From assembly GCA_934504345.1 (NCBI GenBank), contig CAKSVR010000008.1, forward strand, positions 1 through 64,000: 64,000 nucleotides of DNA. Direction: 5' to 3'. The DNA comes from an uncultured Agathobaculum sp. GTDB taxonomy: Bacteria > Bacillota > Clostridia > Oscillospirales > Butyricicoccaceae. Below the pieces are notes generated by a model. It had not been told where the DNA came from and made no database searches. It saw only the letters and a program-made list of their open reading frames with translations. The position numbers were made by a program, and so were the translations under genes. This document shows, piece after piece, positions 15,977-23,559 of the stretch; position 1 is the stretch's first letter, and each line of letters begins with the position of its first letter.

Positions 15977-17320
15977 ATGGCACTTACCAATTCTTATCTG
16001 CAGGGCGTGTACGAAACCGTGCAGAAGCGCAACCCGAATGAGCCGGAGTTCCAGCAGGCTGTATACGAGGTTCTGGAGAGCCTTGAGCCGGTTGTTGAAG
16101 CTCGTCCGGAGCTCGAGAAGAACGGCATCATGGAGCGCATCGTAGAGCCGGAGCGTATGCTTCAGTTCCGTGTCCCGTGGGTTGACGATCAGGGCAAGGT
16201 TCAGGTAAACCGCGGCTTCCGTGTACAGTTCAACTCCGCGATCGGCCCCTACAAGGGCGGTCTGCGTCTGCACCCCTCTGTTAACGCATCCGTTATCAAG
16301 TTCCTCGGCTTTGAGCAGTGCTTCAAGAACAGCCTGACCACCCTCCCGATGGGCGGCGGCAAGGGCGGTTCCGACTTCAACCCGAAGGGCAAGTCCGATG
16401 CTGAGATCATGCGTTTCTGCCAGTCCTTCATGACCGAGCTGTGCAAGCACATCGGCCAGTTCACCGACGTACCGGCCGGCGACATCGGCGTAGGCGGCCG
16501 TGAGATCGGCTTTATGTTCGGCCAGTACAAGCGTCTTCGCAACGAGTACACCGGCGTTCTGACCGGCAAGGGCCTGTCCTACGGCGGCTCTCTGGCCCGC
16601 ACCGAGGCTACCGGCTACGGCCTGTGCTACTACATGAAGGAAATGCTCGCATACAAGGGCACTTCGTTCGAGGGCAAGACCGTTGCAATCTCCGGTTCCG
16701 GCAACGTTGCAATCTATGCCTGCCAGAAGGCTACCGAGCTGGGCGCCAAGGTTGTTACCATGTCCGACTCCAACGGCTTCATCTACGATCCGAACGGCAT
16801 CAACCTCGATGTTGTAAAGGACATCAAGGAAGTAAAGCGCGGCCGCATCAAGGAGTACGCTGAGCGTGTTCCGGGCAGCACCTACACCGAGGGTCAGCGT
16901 CCGTGGGGCACCAAGTGCGACATCGCTCTGCCGTGTGCAACCCAGAACGAGCTGAATGAGGAGAACGCAAAGGCTCTGATCGCCAACGGCTGCAAGTTCG
17001 TAGCTGAGGGCGCTAATATGCCGTCCACTCCGGAAGCTGTTGCAGCATTCCAGTCTGCCGGCGTATTCTTCGGCCCGGCAAAGGCTGCAAACGCAGGCGG
17101 CGTAGCTACCTCCGGTCTGGAGATGAGCCAGAACTCCCTGCGTCTGAGCTGGACCTTCGAGGAGGTTGACCAGCGCCTGCACGACATCATGGTCAACATC
17201 TTCAAGACCTGCATCACCTCCGCTGAGAAGTACGGCCACAAGGACAACCTTGTTATGGGCGCAAACATCGGCGGCTTCGAGAAGATCGCTGACGCGATGC
17301 TGGCTCAGGGCGTTTGCTGA
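15977..17320 (+). CDS. gdhA: NADP-type glutamate dehydrogenase
   Basis: A 447-residue hexameric-type glutamate dehydrogenase assimilating ammonia onto 2-oxoglutarate. The substrate-binding signature GPYKGGLRLHPSVN and catalytic lysine region PMGGGKGGSDFNPKGKSD are intact. DVPAGDIGVGGREIGFMFGQ follows, then the Rossmann dinucleotide site VAISGSGNVAIYA. Length and the N-terminus (MALTNSYLQGVYETVQKRNP) fit the NADP-preferring class; cofactor is inferred from the subfamily. Codon use is more biased (C/G-ending plus GTT/GCT) than in its neighbours, typical of a highly expressed gene. It has its own promoter, leader and terminator. Confidence 0.95.
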   Translation: MALTNSYLQGVYETVQKRNPNEPEFQQAVYEVLESLEPVVEARPELEKNGIMERIVEPERMLQFRVPWVDDQGKVQVNRGFRVQFNSAIGPYKGGLRLHPSVNASVIKFLGFEQCFKNSLTTLPMGGGKGGSDFNPKGKSDAEIMRFCQSFMTELCKHIGQFTDVPAGDIGVGGREIGFMFGQYKRLRNEYTGVLTGKGLSYGGSLARTEATGYGLCYYMKEMLAYKGTSFEGKTVAISGSGNVAIYACQKATELGAKVVTMSDSNGFIYDPNGINLDVVKDIKEVKRGRIKEYAERVPGSTYTEGQRPWGTKCDIALPCATQNELNEENAKALIANGCKFVAEGANMPSTPEAVAAFQSAGVFFGPAKAANAGGVATSGLEMSQNSLRLSWTFEEVDQRLHDIMVNIFKTCITSAEKYGHKDNLVMGANIGGFEKIADAMLAQGVC

Positions 17321-17340
17321 TACGCTTTTTAGCACAATCG

Positions 17341-17372
17341 AAAGACCCGGACTTGTTCCGGGTCTTTTTTTC
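17341..17372 (+). terminator. gdhA terminator
   Basis: AAAGACCCGGA/TCCGGGTCTTT stem followed by TTTTTC. Confidence 0.92.
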
Positions 17373-17400
17373 GGCAAATTTAGAGTTGCAGATACGCACT

Positions 17401-18086
17401 GGTGCACACGAGGCGCGTGAGCGCACTCGCCCTGTCCGGGCGGCAGCCCATTTTCCTGCACCCTTTTCATGGTGCAACCGAGTTGCGTTAGCAATACGCC
17501 GTTGCCGGGCTGGGGATTTCGCGCTCTGCGGAGCGCGGGAACGTTGCGCCGCCCCGGCGCTGGGGCAAAAAGGGAGGGACACCTACGGTTTCCCTCCCTC
17601 TTTGAACTCCTACCTTTCCCTCAGCAGCCTCGCGAACGAGCCTTACGGCCCTACTTCATAGGTAACTCGCATAAAGGAACGGGTATCGGCTTCCGTTTTC
17701 TGCGTTGCTGCGGCGTTATCGCGGCAGATTGCACGTGTTTTGCGTAAATACTGTCGCAGAGCTCTAACGGCTTGAGCGCAGCCGGAAAAGGAATGGCGCT
17801 TTGCGGCCTACGAACCGGTAACGGTACTGCCGTTCTCCTTTTTCGGTCCCACCTCTAAGTAGGAACGCTTGCGTTCCGTCGCTCCGAGGTATCCCAAAAG
17901 GGAAAGTTGGAGTCCCAAGAGGATAGAAAACCGTAGGTTGTCTATCCTTTTGGCCCCGCGCGGGAGCGCGAAATCCCAGCCCGGCAACGGCGTATTGCTT
18001 CGCAACTCGTGTGCACCACAGAACGGCTGCCGAGGAATGGGCTGCCGCCCAGTTACGGCATTGCGCTCACGCGCCTCGGTTGCACC
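17401..18086. repeat. R element, full palindromic copy (R2)
   Basis: About 690 bp between the gdhA and prfC terminators. The left arm (17401 to about 17540) and the reverse complement of the right arm (about 17953-18086) match closely over about 130 bp, both opening GGTGCA...GAGGCGCGTGAGCGC. Inside are a CCCTCCCT hairpin, GGTAACTCGCATAAAGGAAC, GCGGCAGATTGCACG, TTCGGTCCCACCTCTAAGTA, and a hairpin around GAGGATAGAAAACCG. I see no credible gene. Confidence 0.85.
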
Positions 18087-18100
18087 ATAAAAAGTGTGCA

Positions 18101-18130
18101 GAAAAAAGACCGCCTCCCGGCGGTCTTTTG
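18101..18130 (-). terminator. prfC terminator
   Basis: Minus strand AAGACCGCC/GGCGGTCTT stem followed by TTTTTTC, ending 6 bp after the prfC stop. Confidence 0.92.
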
Positions 18131-18135
18131 CTTAT

Positions 18136-19731
18136 TTACGCATTCTGCGAGAAATCCGCAAGGCGCAGATTCTCGTTATGGTCGGTCGCGTAGGTGATAT
18201 TCCACGGCGAGGTGAACAGGAGCAGGCTGTTGCCCTTGAGGTCCTCAACGATCTTGGTGTCGCTCGTGAGCTGGAGCTTCTTGATGTCGAAGTCCTCCTC
18301 GTCGTTCTCTACCCAGCGAACGTGCTCATACGGCAGGTTTTCGCGGATGATCTCAACGTTATACTCGTTCTTCAGGCGGTACTCGAGCACCTCAAACTGG
18401 AGCACGCCGACAACACCGACGATGACCGATTCCATACCGGCATTCGGCTCGCGGAAGATCTGGATCGCACCCTCCTGTGCGATCTGCTCGACACCCTTGA
18501 CGAACTGCTTGCGCTTGAGCGTATCCTTCTGGCGGACAACGGCGAACAGCTCCGGCGCGAACGTCGGGATGCCGGAGAACACGCACTTGTGCTTGGGGTC
18601 GCACACGGTATCGCCGATGGAGAACACGCCCGGGTCAAAGATACCGATAATATCGCCCGCGTAGGCTTCGTCTACGACCGAACGATCCTGTGCCATCAGC
18701 TGCTGCGGTGCGGCGAGCGCCATCTTCTTGCCGGACTGAACGTGCAGAACGTCCTGACCGCGCTCGAACTTGCCCGAGCAGATACGCATGAATGCGACAC
18801 GGTCGCGGTGCGCCTTGTTCATATTCGCCTGAATCTTGAACACGAACGCCGAAAAATGCGGGTCGAACGGGGAGATAACGCCGATGTCGGCGGTGCGTGC
18901 GGTCGGCGGCGGTGTCATTTGCAGGAACTTTTTCAGGAACGGCTCAACGCCGAAGTTGGTGAGCGCGGAGCCGAAGAACACCGGCGACAGCCTGCCCTCG
19001 TGGACAGCCTTGAGGTCGAACTCATCACCCGCACCGGAGAGCAGCTCCACGTCGTCGATCAAAGTCTGGTACTGGTCCTCGGGCAGCAGACCCTCGAGGA
19101 TGGGATCATCGATGGACAGGCGCTGCGCCTTGACCTCGTGACGGAAGTCCGCGCCCTCAAAGGCAATGACCTCATCGTCCATGCGGTCGTACACGCCCTT
19201 GAAGCGCTTGCCCGAGCCGATCGGCCAGTTGACGGCATAGGTGCCGATGCCCAGCTCGTTCTCGATGTCCTCAAGCAGCTCATACGGGTCGCGCGCCTCG
19301 CGGTCCATCTTGTTGATGAACGTGAAGATGGGCACGCCGCGCATCGCGCAGACCTTGAACAGTTTGCGCGTCTGTGCCTCGACGCCCTTGGAGGCATCGA
19401 TGACCATGACGGCCGAATCCGCCGCCATCAGCGTGCGGTAGGTATCCTCGGAAAAGTCCTGATGGCCCGGGGTATCCAGAATGTTGATGCACTTGCCCTC
19501 ATAGCGGAACTGCAGCACCGAGGACGTTACCGAAATACCGCGCTGCTTCTCGATCTCCATCCAGTCGGAAACGGCGTGACGGCTGTTCTTCTTGCCCTTG
19601 ACCATGCCGGCCTCCTGAATGGCTCCGCCGTAGAGCAGGAACTTCTCGGTAATGGTGGTTTTACCGGCATCAGGATGCGAAATGATCGCAAATGTACGCC
19701 GATTTTCGATTTCTCTTTTCAGGTCTGCCAC
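18136..19731 (-). CDS. prfC: Peptide chain release factor 3
   Basis: A 531-residue translational GTPase that recycles RF1/RF2 after termination. G1 ISHPDAGKTTITEK (about 18-31), G3 DTPGHQDF, G4 NKMDRE and the RF3-specific MEIEKQRGISVTSSVLQF are visible. The EF-Tu-like domain II and RF3 C-terminal domain complete the protein. The GTG start at 19731 follows GGGAGGA. It is monocistronic; a TATAAT (minus strand, 19820-19825) could be its -10. Confidence 0.95.
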   Translation of the reverse strand: MADLKREIENRRTFAIISHPDAGKTTITEKFLLYGGAIQEAGMVKGKKNSRHAVSDWMEIEKQRGISVTSSVLQFRYEGKCINILDTPGHQDFSEDTYRTLMAADSAVMVIDASKGVEAQTRKLFKVCAMRGVPIFTFINKMDREARDPYELLEDIENELGIGTYAVNWPIGSGKRFKGVYDRMDDEVIAFEGADFRHEVKAQRLSIDDPILEGLLPEDQYQTLIDDVELLSGAGDEFDLKAVHEGRLSPVFFGSALTNFGVEPFLKKFLQMTPPPTARTADIGVISPFDPHFSAFVFKIQANMNKAHRDRVAFMRICSGKFERGQDVLHVQSGKKMALAAPQQLMAQDRSVVDEAYAGDIIGIFDPGVFSIGDTVCDPKHKCVFSGIPTFAPELFAVVRQKDTLKRKQFVKGVEQIAQEGAIQIFREPNAGMESVIVGVVGVLQFEVLEYRLKNEYNVEIIRENLPYEHVRWVENDEEDFDIKKLQLTSDTKIVEDLKGNSLLLFTSPWNITYATDHNENLRLADFSQNA

Positions 19732-19892
19732 AGATTTTTTCCTCCCGATGATTGAAAATCTAATAAATCTGATTATTGTTATGGAATGTACACAGAATGT
19801 TCACAATTCCCTATTATGATTATAAGCGTGGAAAGCGTAAGATCCCCCCACATGTTCTTGCTTTCTACTCTCTATCCTACCTTTTATTGCGG

Positions 19893-19931
19893 GAGCAGCC
19901 GGACGAAAGTTCGGCTGTTCCTGTTTTTTTC
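19893..19931 (+). terminator. Terminator-like hairpin without an upstream gene
   Basis: CAGCCG...CGGCTG stem with a CGAAAG-type loop, followed by CCTGTTTTTTTC on the plus strand. No plus-strand coding gene ends here. It could terminate a short RNA starting after the weak promoter TTGAAA-16-TATTGT at 19752-19779. Confidence 0.45.
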
Positions 19932-20008
19932 GCCTTTTTTCAGGTAAAACAGGAGTTTTCTGCAAAATACAGAGGGTATTTCAGGTGCTGGCACATCTGC
20001 TGACAGTG

Positions 20009-20290
20009 CGGGCGGAACTGTCATTCCGCCCGTGCAGCCGGTAAGCCGTCAGAGCGCAAAACCAGTGCAATCTGCCGCGACTGCGCCGCGAAATGGGCGC
20101 ACACTGTGCGCCCCTGCGGTAAACATAGACCGATACCCGTTCTTTTCAGCCTCACTTCCCCCAATACCGCCGAGGCGGCCCAAAGGGAAAGAGGATGATT
20201 CGCAAGAAGGAGGAAACCGTAGGTTTCTTCCTTCTTGTGCGCCCGCCGCGCAGGCGAGTACCGCCGTAACCTGCAGCACAGCTTTCCGCT
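20009..20290 (-). repeat. R element, half copy of a divergent subtype (R3)
   Basis: It starts with a GGGCGGAA/TTCCGCCC hairpin. It then contains GTGCAATCTGCCGCGACTGC, the subtype-specific GGGCGCACACTGTGCGCCCC, GACCGATACCCGTTC and a hairpin around AGGAGGAAACCGTAGG. The order is the reverse complement of R1, and closest to R6. It fills most of the prfC-recR gap. Confidence 0.65.
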
Positions 20291-20322
20291 GAACAAAACC
20301 CTAACATGGGAGCAAAAGAGCC

Positions 20323-20922
20323 TTACAGCTCTTTTCTGCCCTCCAGCGCTCTTGTCAGCGTTACCTCATCGACGAACTCCAGATGGCCGCCGACCGGGAT
20401 GCCATACGCCAGCCGCGTAATTTTAATGCCGAACGGCTGCAAAAGCCGCGAAATGTACATCGCGGTGGCCTCGCCCTCGGTGTCCGGGTTGGTCGCGAGG
20501 ATGACTTCCTCGGTTTCCTCCTCGGCCACGCGCTTTACCAGCTCGCGGATGCGGATATCATCCGGGCCGACGTGCCCCATCGGGGACAGCGTGCCGTGCA
20601 GCACATGGTACAGGCCCTTATACTCCTTGGTGCGCTCGAACGCGATCACATCGCGCGGCTCGGCCACCACGCAGATAAGTTTCTGGTTGCGGCTCTTGTC
20701 CGCGCAGATGGGACAGGTTTCGCTGTCCGTCAGGTTCTGACAGCGCTTGCAGGTGAACGTCTTGGCCTTGGCCTCGCGGATGGCATCCGCGAAGCGCTCC
20801 GCATCCTCTTTCGGCAGGTCGAGCACATGGAACGCCAGCCGCTGTGCGGTCTTCTGGCCGATGCCGGGGAGCTTCGCGAACTCCTCGATCAGCCGTTCGA
20901 CCGGCGGTGCGAAAAGCTCCAT
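20323..20922 (-). CDS. recR: Recombination mediator RecR
   Basis: A 199-residue protein of the RecFOR pathway, promoting RecA loading at gapped DNA. It has an N-terminal helix-hairpin-helix (FAKLPGIGQKTAQRLAFHVL), a four-Cys zinc finger (CKRCQNLTDSETCPIC, about residues 58-73), a Toprim domain, and a Walker-B-like C-terminal segment. Its start overlaps the ybaB stop by one base. Order dnaX-ybaB-recR is the conserved Firmicute arrangement. Confidence 0.96.
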   Translation of the reverse strand: MELFAPPVERLIEEFAKLPGIGQKTAQRLAFHVLDLPKEDAERFADAIREAKAKTFTCKRCQNLTDSETCPICADKSRNQKLICVVAEPRDVIAFERTKEYKGLYHVLHGTLSPMGHVGPDDIRIRELVKRVAEEETEEVILATNPDTEGEATAMYISRLLQPFGIKITRLAYGIPVGGHLEFVDEVTLTRALEGRKEL

Positions 20923-21278
20923 TACAGCAGACCGCCCAGACCGCCGCCGATACCGCCCGTGATGGCAGACATCTGGCTCTGCGACTTGTCGGAAGCTGCC
21001 TTGAGCGCCGCATTGACGGCCGCAACGATCAGATCCTGCAGCATATCGATGTCGTCCGGGTCAACAACATCCGGCTTGATCTCGATGCTCTTGAGCGTAG
21101 AGGTGCCGGTGACAGTCGCGGTCACCATGCCGCCGCCCGCCGTGCCGGTGGACTCCATCTGCGCGATCTCCTCCTGCGCCTTGAGCATACTCTCCTGCAT
21201 CTTCTGCGCCTGCTTCATCATTGCCTGCATATTCATGCCGCCGCCGAAGCCGCCGCCGAAACCCTTGCCCTTTGCCAT
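20922..21278 (-). CDS. YbaB/EbfC family nucleoid-associated protein
   Basis: A 118-residue DNA-binding protein with Gly-rich N-terminus (AKGKGFGGGFGGGMNMQ). The typical coiled core MKQAQKMQESMLKAQEEIAQM and VTGTSTLKSIEIKPDVVDPDD follow. Members bind DNA as tweezers-like dimers and are linked to recombination and replication genes. It lies between dnaX and recR, 14 bp downstream of dnaX and overlapping recR. Confidence 0.93.
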   Translation of the reverse strand: MAKGKGFGGGFGGGMNMQAMMKQAQKMQESMLKAQEEIAQMESTGTAGGGMVTATVTGTSTLKSIEIKPDVVDPDDIDMLQDLIVAAVNAALKAASDKSQSQMSAITGGIGGGLGGLL

Positions 21279-21292
21279 AATAATTGTCCTCC

Positions 21293-22906
21293 TTAAAGCT
21301 CTTTGACTTGAATATCGAATGATTTAGCGCGGTCGATCAGCTCATTGACCGCGGTATTTTGCTTTTTTGCGGGCTGTGCCCCGGCCTCGCGCACCTTTAC
21401 CTTGATGGGTGCGCCGTTGAGCCGTGCCGCCTGCTCGCGGATGACCGTATTGGTCGCCTGCTTTTCCGCCAGAATGACGGTCATTTTGTCCTCGCAGAGA
21501 ATGACGAGTGCGCCATCCTCCATTACGCCCTTTGCGCTCAGCTTGAGATTGGTGTGCGTGCCGATGTCCACCTTGCCGGTAATGGCCTTGAGCAGCTCCT
21601 GCCAGTGCGGCCAGAGCGTCAGCTCCTGTGCGGGCTGCGGCTCGTCCTCGTCCTCGAGCACGGGCGCATCCTCATCTCCGGGCGGAGGCGGTGCATCCTC
21701 ATCGCCCGGCAGAGGCGGCATTTCGTCACCCTGCACCGTGCGCTGCGGCACCATCTGCACCGGAACGCCGTTTTTCAACTTCTCCTCGAGCGCCTCCACG
21801 CGCCCGCCGAGTGTATCGTAATTGTCCGCACCCAGACTGCACAGCCGCACGGCGCACAGCTCGGCCTCCACGCGGCGGTTGGCCGCCGTACGCATATGGT
21901 CGAGCGAATCGCTGATAACACGGCTCCACGCGATGAGCGTAGAGGCCGCCAGTCCGTCGCACAGGGCTTGCAGCGTTTTGACCGTGTATGCGGGCGAAAT
22001 GAGCGCGGAAACGTCGGTCTTGCTGGTCTTGACCAGCAGTGCATCGCGTATCAGACCGAGCATCTGGTCGTACACCGAGGCCAGATCGCGGCCCGCATTG
22101 TAATATTCGTCCAGCAGGCCGACCGCCGCCGCGAGATCACCCGTTTTCAGGTGCTCCGCAAGGCGGATGCCATCGTCCTGACCCATCACGCCGAGCGCCG
22201 CCGTCACGGTCTGCTCGTCCACCGCACCGGCTGCCGCCGCACGGTCGAGCATGGACAGCGCATCACGCATCGCGCCATCCGCCAGCCGCGCGATGAGCCG
22301 CGCCGCGCCCTCGGTCAGCTCGATGCCCTCGCCCGAGGCAACATCCAGCAGACGGCGGGCAATATCCTCCGCACCGATGCGGCGGAAGTCGAACCGCTGA
22401 CAGCGCGACAGGATGGTCGCCGGGACCTTGTGCAGCTCGGTCGTTGCAAGGATGAACAGAACGTGCTCCGGCGGCTCCTCGAGCGTTTTCAGCAGCGCAT
22501 TGAACGCGCCGATCGACAGCATATGCACCTCGTCGATGATGAACACGCGCTTTTTGACCTGCGCGGGCGTGTAGCGTGTTTCATCGCGCAGATCGCGGAT
22601 GTTGTCTACGCCGTTGTTGGAGGCCGCATCGATCTCGGTCACATCCAGCACCGAGCCGTCCAGAATGCCGCGGCACGCCGCACACTCGTTGCACGGGTCG
22701 CCGTTCACCGGATGCTCGCAGTTGACCGCGCGCGCGAGTATCTTCGCACAGGTCGTCTTGCCCGTGCCGCGCGTGCCGGTGAACAGATAGGCATGGCTCA
22801 GCCGCCCGGACTGCAGCTGTGCGCGCAGCGTGTCCGTGATGTGCTGCTGGCCGATGACATCCGCAAAGGTCTGCGGACGCCATTTGCGGTATAAAGCCTG
22901 ATACAA
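21293..22906 (-). CDS. dnaX: DNA polymerase III subunit gamma/tau
   Basis: A 537-residue clamp-loader ATPase. It has Walker A GTRGTGKTTCAKILAR (about residues 42-57), a zinc module CEHPVNGDPCNECAAC, Walker B VFIIDEVHM, sensor-1 region and the SRC motif LSRCQRFDFRR. A Pro/Glu-rich linker (about 385-430) leads to the tau-type C-terminal domain. The start is taken as TTG at 22906 (MYQALYRKWRPQTF), after GGGGAGGAGG. The frame is open upstream to 23077, but that part overlaps a strong terminator hairpin and has no family similarity. Confidence 0.93.
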   Translation of the reverse strand: MYQALYRKWRPQTFADVIGQQHITDTLRAQLQSGRLSHAYLFTGTRGTGKTTCAKILARAVNCEHPVNGDPCNECAACRGILDGSVLDVTEIDAASNNGVDNIRDLRDETRYTPAQVKKRVFIIDEVHMLSIGAFNALLKTLEEPPEHVLFILATTELHKVPATILSRCQRFDFRRIGAEDIARRLLDVASGEGIELTEGAARLIARLADGAMRDALSMLDRAAAAGAVDEQTVTAALGVMGQDDGIRLAEHLKTGDLAAAVGLLDEYYNAGRDLASVYDQMLGLIRDALLVKTSKTDVSALISPAYTVKTLQALCDGLAASTLIAWSRVISDSLDHMRTAANRRVEAELCAVRLCSLGADNYDTLGGRVEALEEKLKNGVPVQMVPQRTVQGDEMPPLPGDEDAPPPPGDEDAPVLEDEDEPQPAQELTLWPHWQELLKAITGKVDIGTHTNLKLSAKGVMEDGALVILCEDKMTVILAEKQATNTVIREQAARLNGAPIKVKVREAGAQPAKKQNTAVNELIDRAKSFDIQVKEL

Positions 22907-22924
22907 AGCGAACCTCCTCCCCGT

Positions 22925-22955
22925 AAAATAAAAGAGGCGGGCGTAAGCCCGCCTC
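22925..22955 (-). terminator. Terminator/attenuator hairpin just before dnaX
   Basis: Perfect 9-bp stem GAGGCGGGC/GCCCGCCTC with TTAC loop, followed on the minus strand by TTTTATTTTA. Only 7 bp separate this from the dnaX Shine-Dalgarno. It would stop transcripts arriving from the SRP RNA side. Confidence 0.8.
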
Positions 22956-23063
22956 AAAGCGTCTTTCCGCGAACCCTGTTCGCGCATAAAATCCGTCACT
23001 GCTTGCAGCGACCGCCGCAAAGCGGCATTCAATCGAACATTGCGGCAAGCCGTAATGTTCATA

Positions 23064-23096
23064 AAAACCCGCGGCATGAGCGTGGGTTTTTATACA
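23064..23096 (-). terminator. Second hairpin downstream of the SRP RNA
   Basis: Minus strand AAAAACCC-CG...CG-GGGTTTTT stem followed by AT-rich sequence. It lies between the SRP RNA and dnaX. Two further hairpins (CCGAGCC-GTT-GGCTCGG at about 23152-23168, and CAAAAGTT/AACTTTTG around 23104-23130) lie in the same gap. Confidence 0.6.
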
Positions 23097-23216
23097 GGAC
23101 GGAGCAAAAGTTTCGACCATCGGGAGGAACTTTTGTCCCGCCGGGATTTGTCCGAGCCAACGGCTCGGCACATCCCTTTTTCGACTGAAAGCGTGCTTTC
23201 GGCCGAGAAAATCGTT

Positions 23217-23513
23217 CAGCGCCCCACAAGACCGCACACGGGCAGTTCGAATACACATATCCGGCTGCCTTTCCGCATTTCGGGCTCAGAATCGGCAAAT
23301 CTGCGGCACACGATGGTTTCTGCTTAATGCTGCTCGGTTCCCCGCCTGACATGGTTCACAGTCCTCCGTTGCGCAGTACCGGTCCCTCATCGCCCTGTGA
23401 GTGGCTGCCTCGCCACATATGTGCTCCTCCCTGCCCGCATCATCCCCGCTGAAGCGGATTGCGGGTACAAGGCACCGCTAACGCCCCGATTTGTGCGGCC
23501 TTGTGCGGCGCTG
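23217..23513 (-). ncRNA. ffs: Signal recognition particle RNA, large bacterial type
   Basis: The conserved domain IV is recognisable on the minus strand: ACCATGTCAGG, then GGGGAACC in the loop region, then GAGCAGCATTAAGC. Flanking signatures of the long Clostridial form are also present: GTGCCTTGTACCCGCAAT near the 5' end, TACTGCGCAACGGAGGACTG, GTGTGCCGC and AAAGGCAGCC. The ends are defined by a closing helix of about 22 bp: CAGCGCCGCACAAGG at 23513 pairs with the segment ending GGGGCGCTG at 23217, with few mismatches. Position upstream of dnaX-ybaB-recR matches the scr locus of Bacillus. Exact ends are inferred. Confidence 0.92.
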
Positions 23514-23559
23514 AACAATTTCAATATTCGGTTTTCAGTTTGTGCATGAGCCTGCGGCT

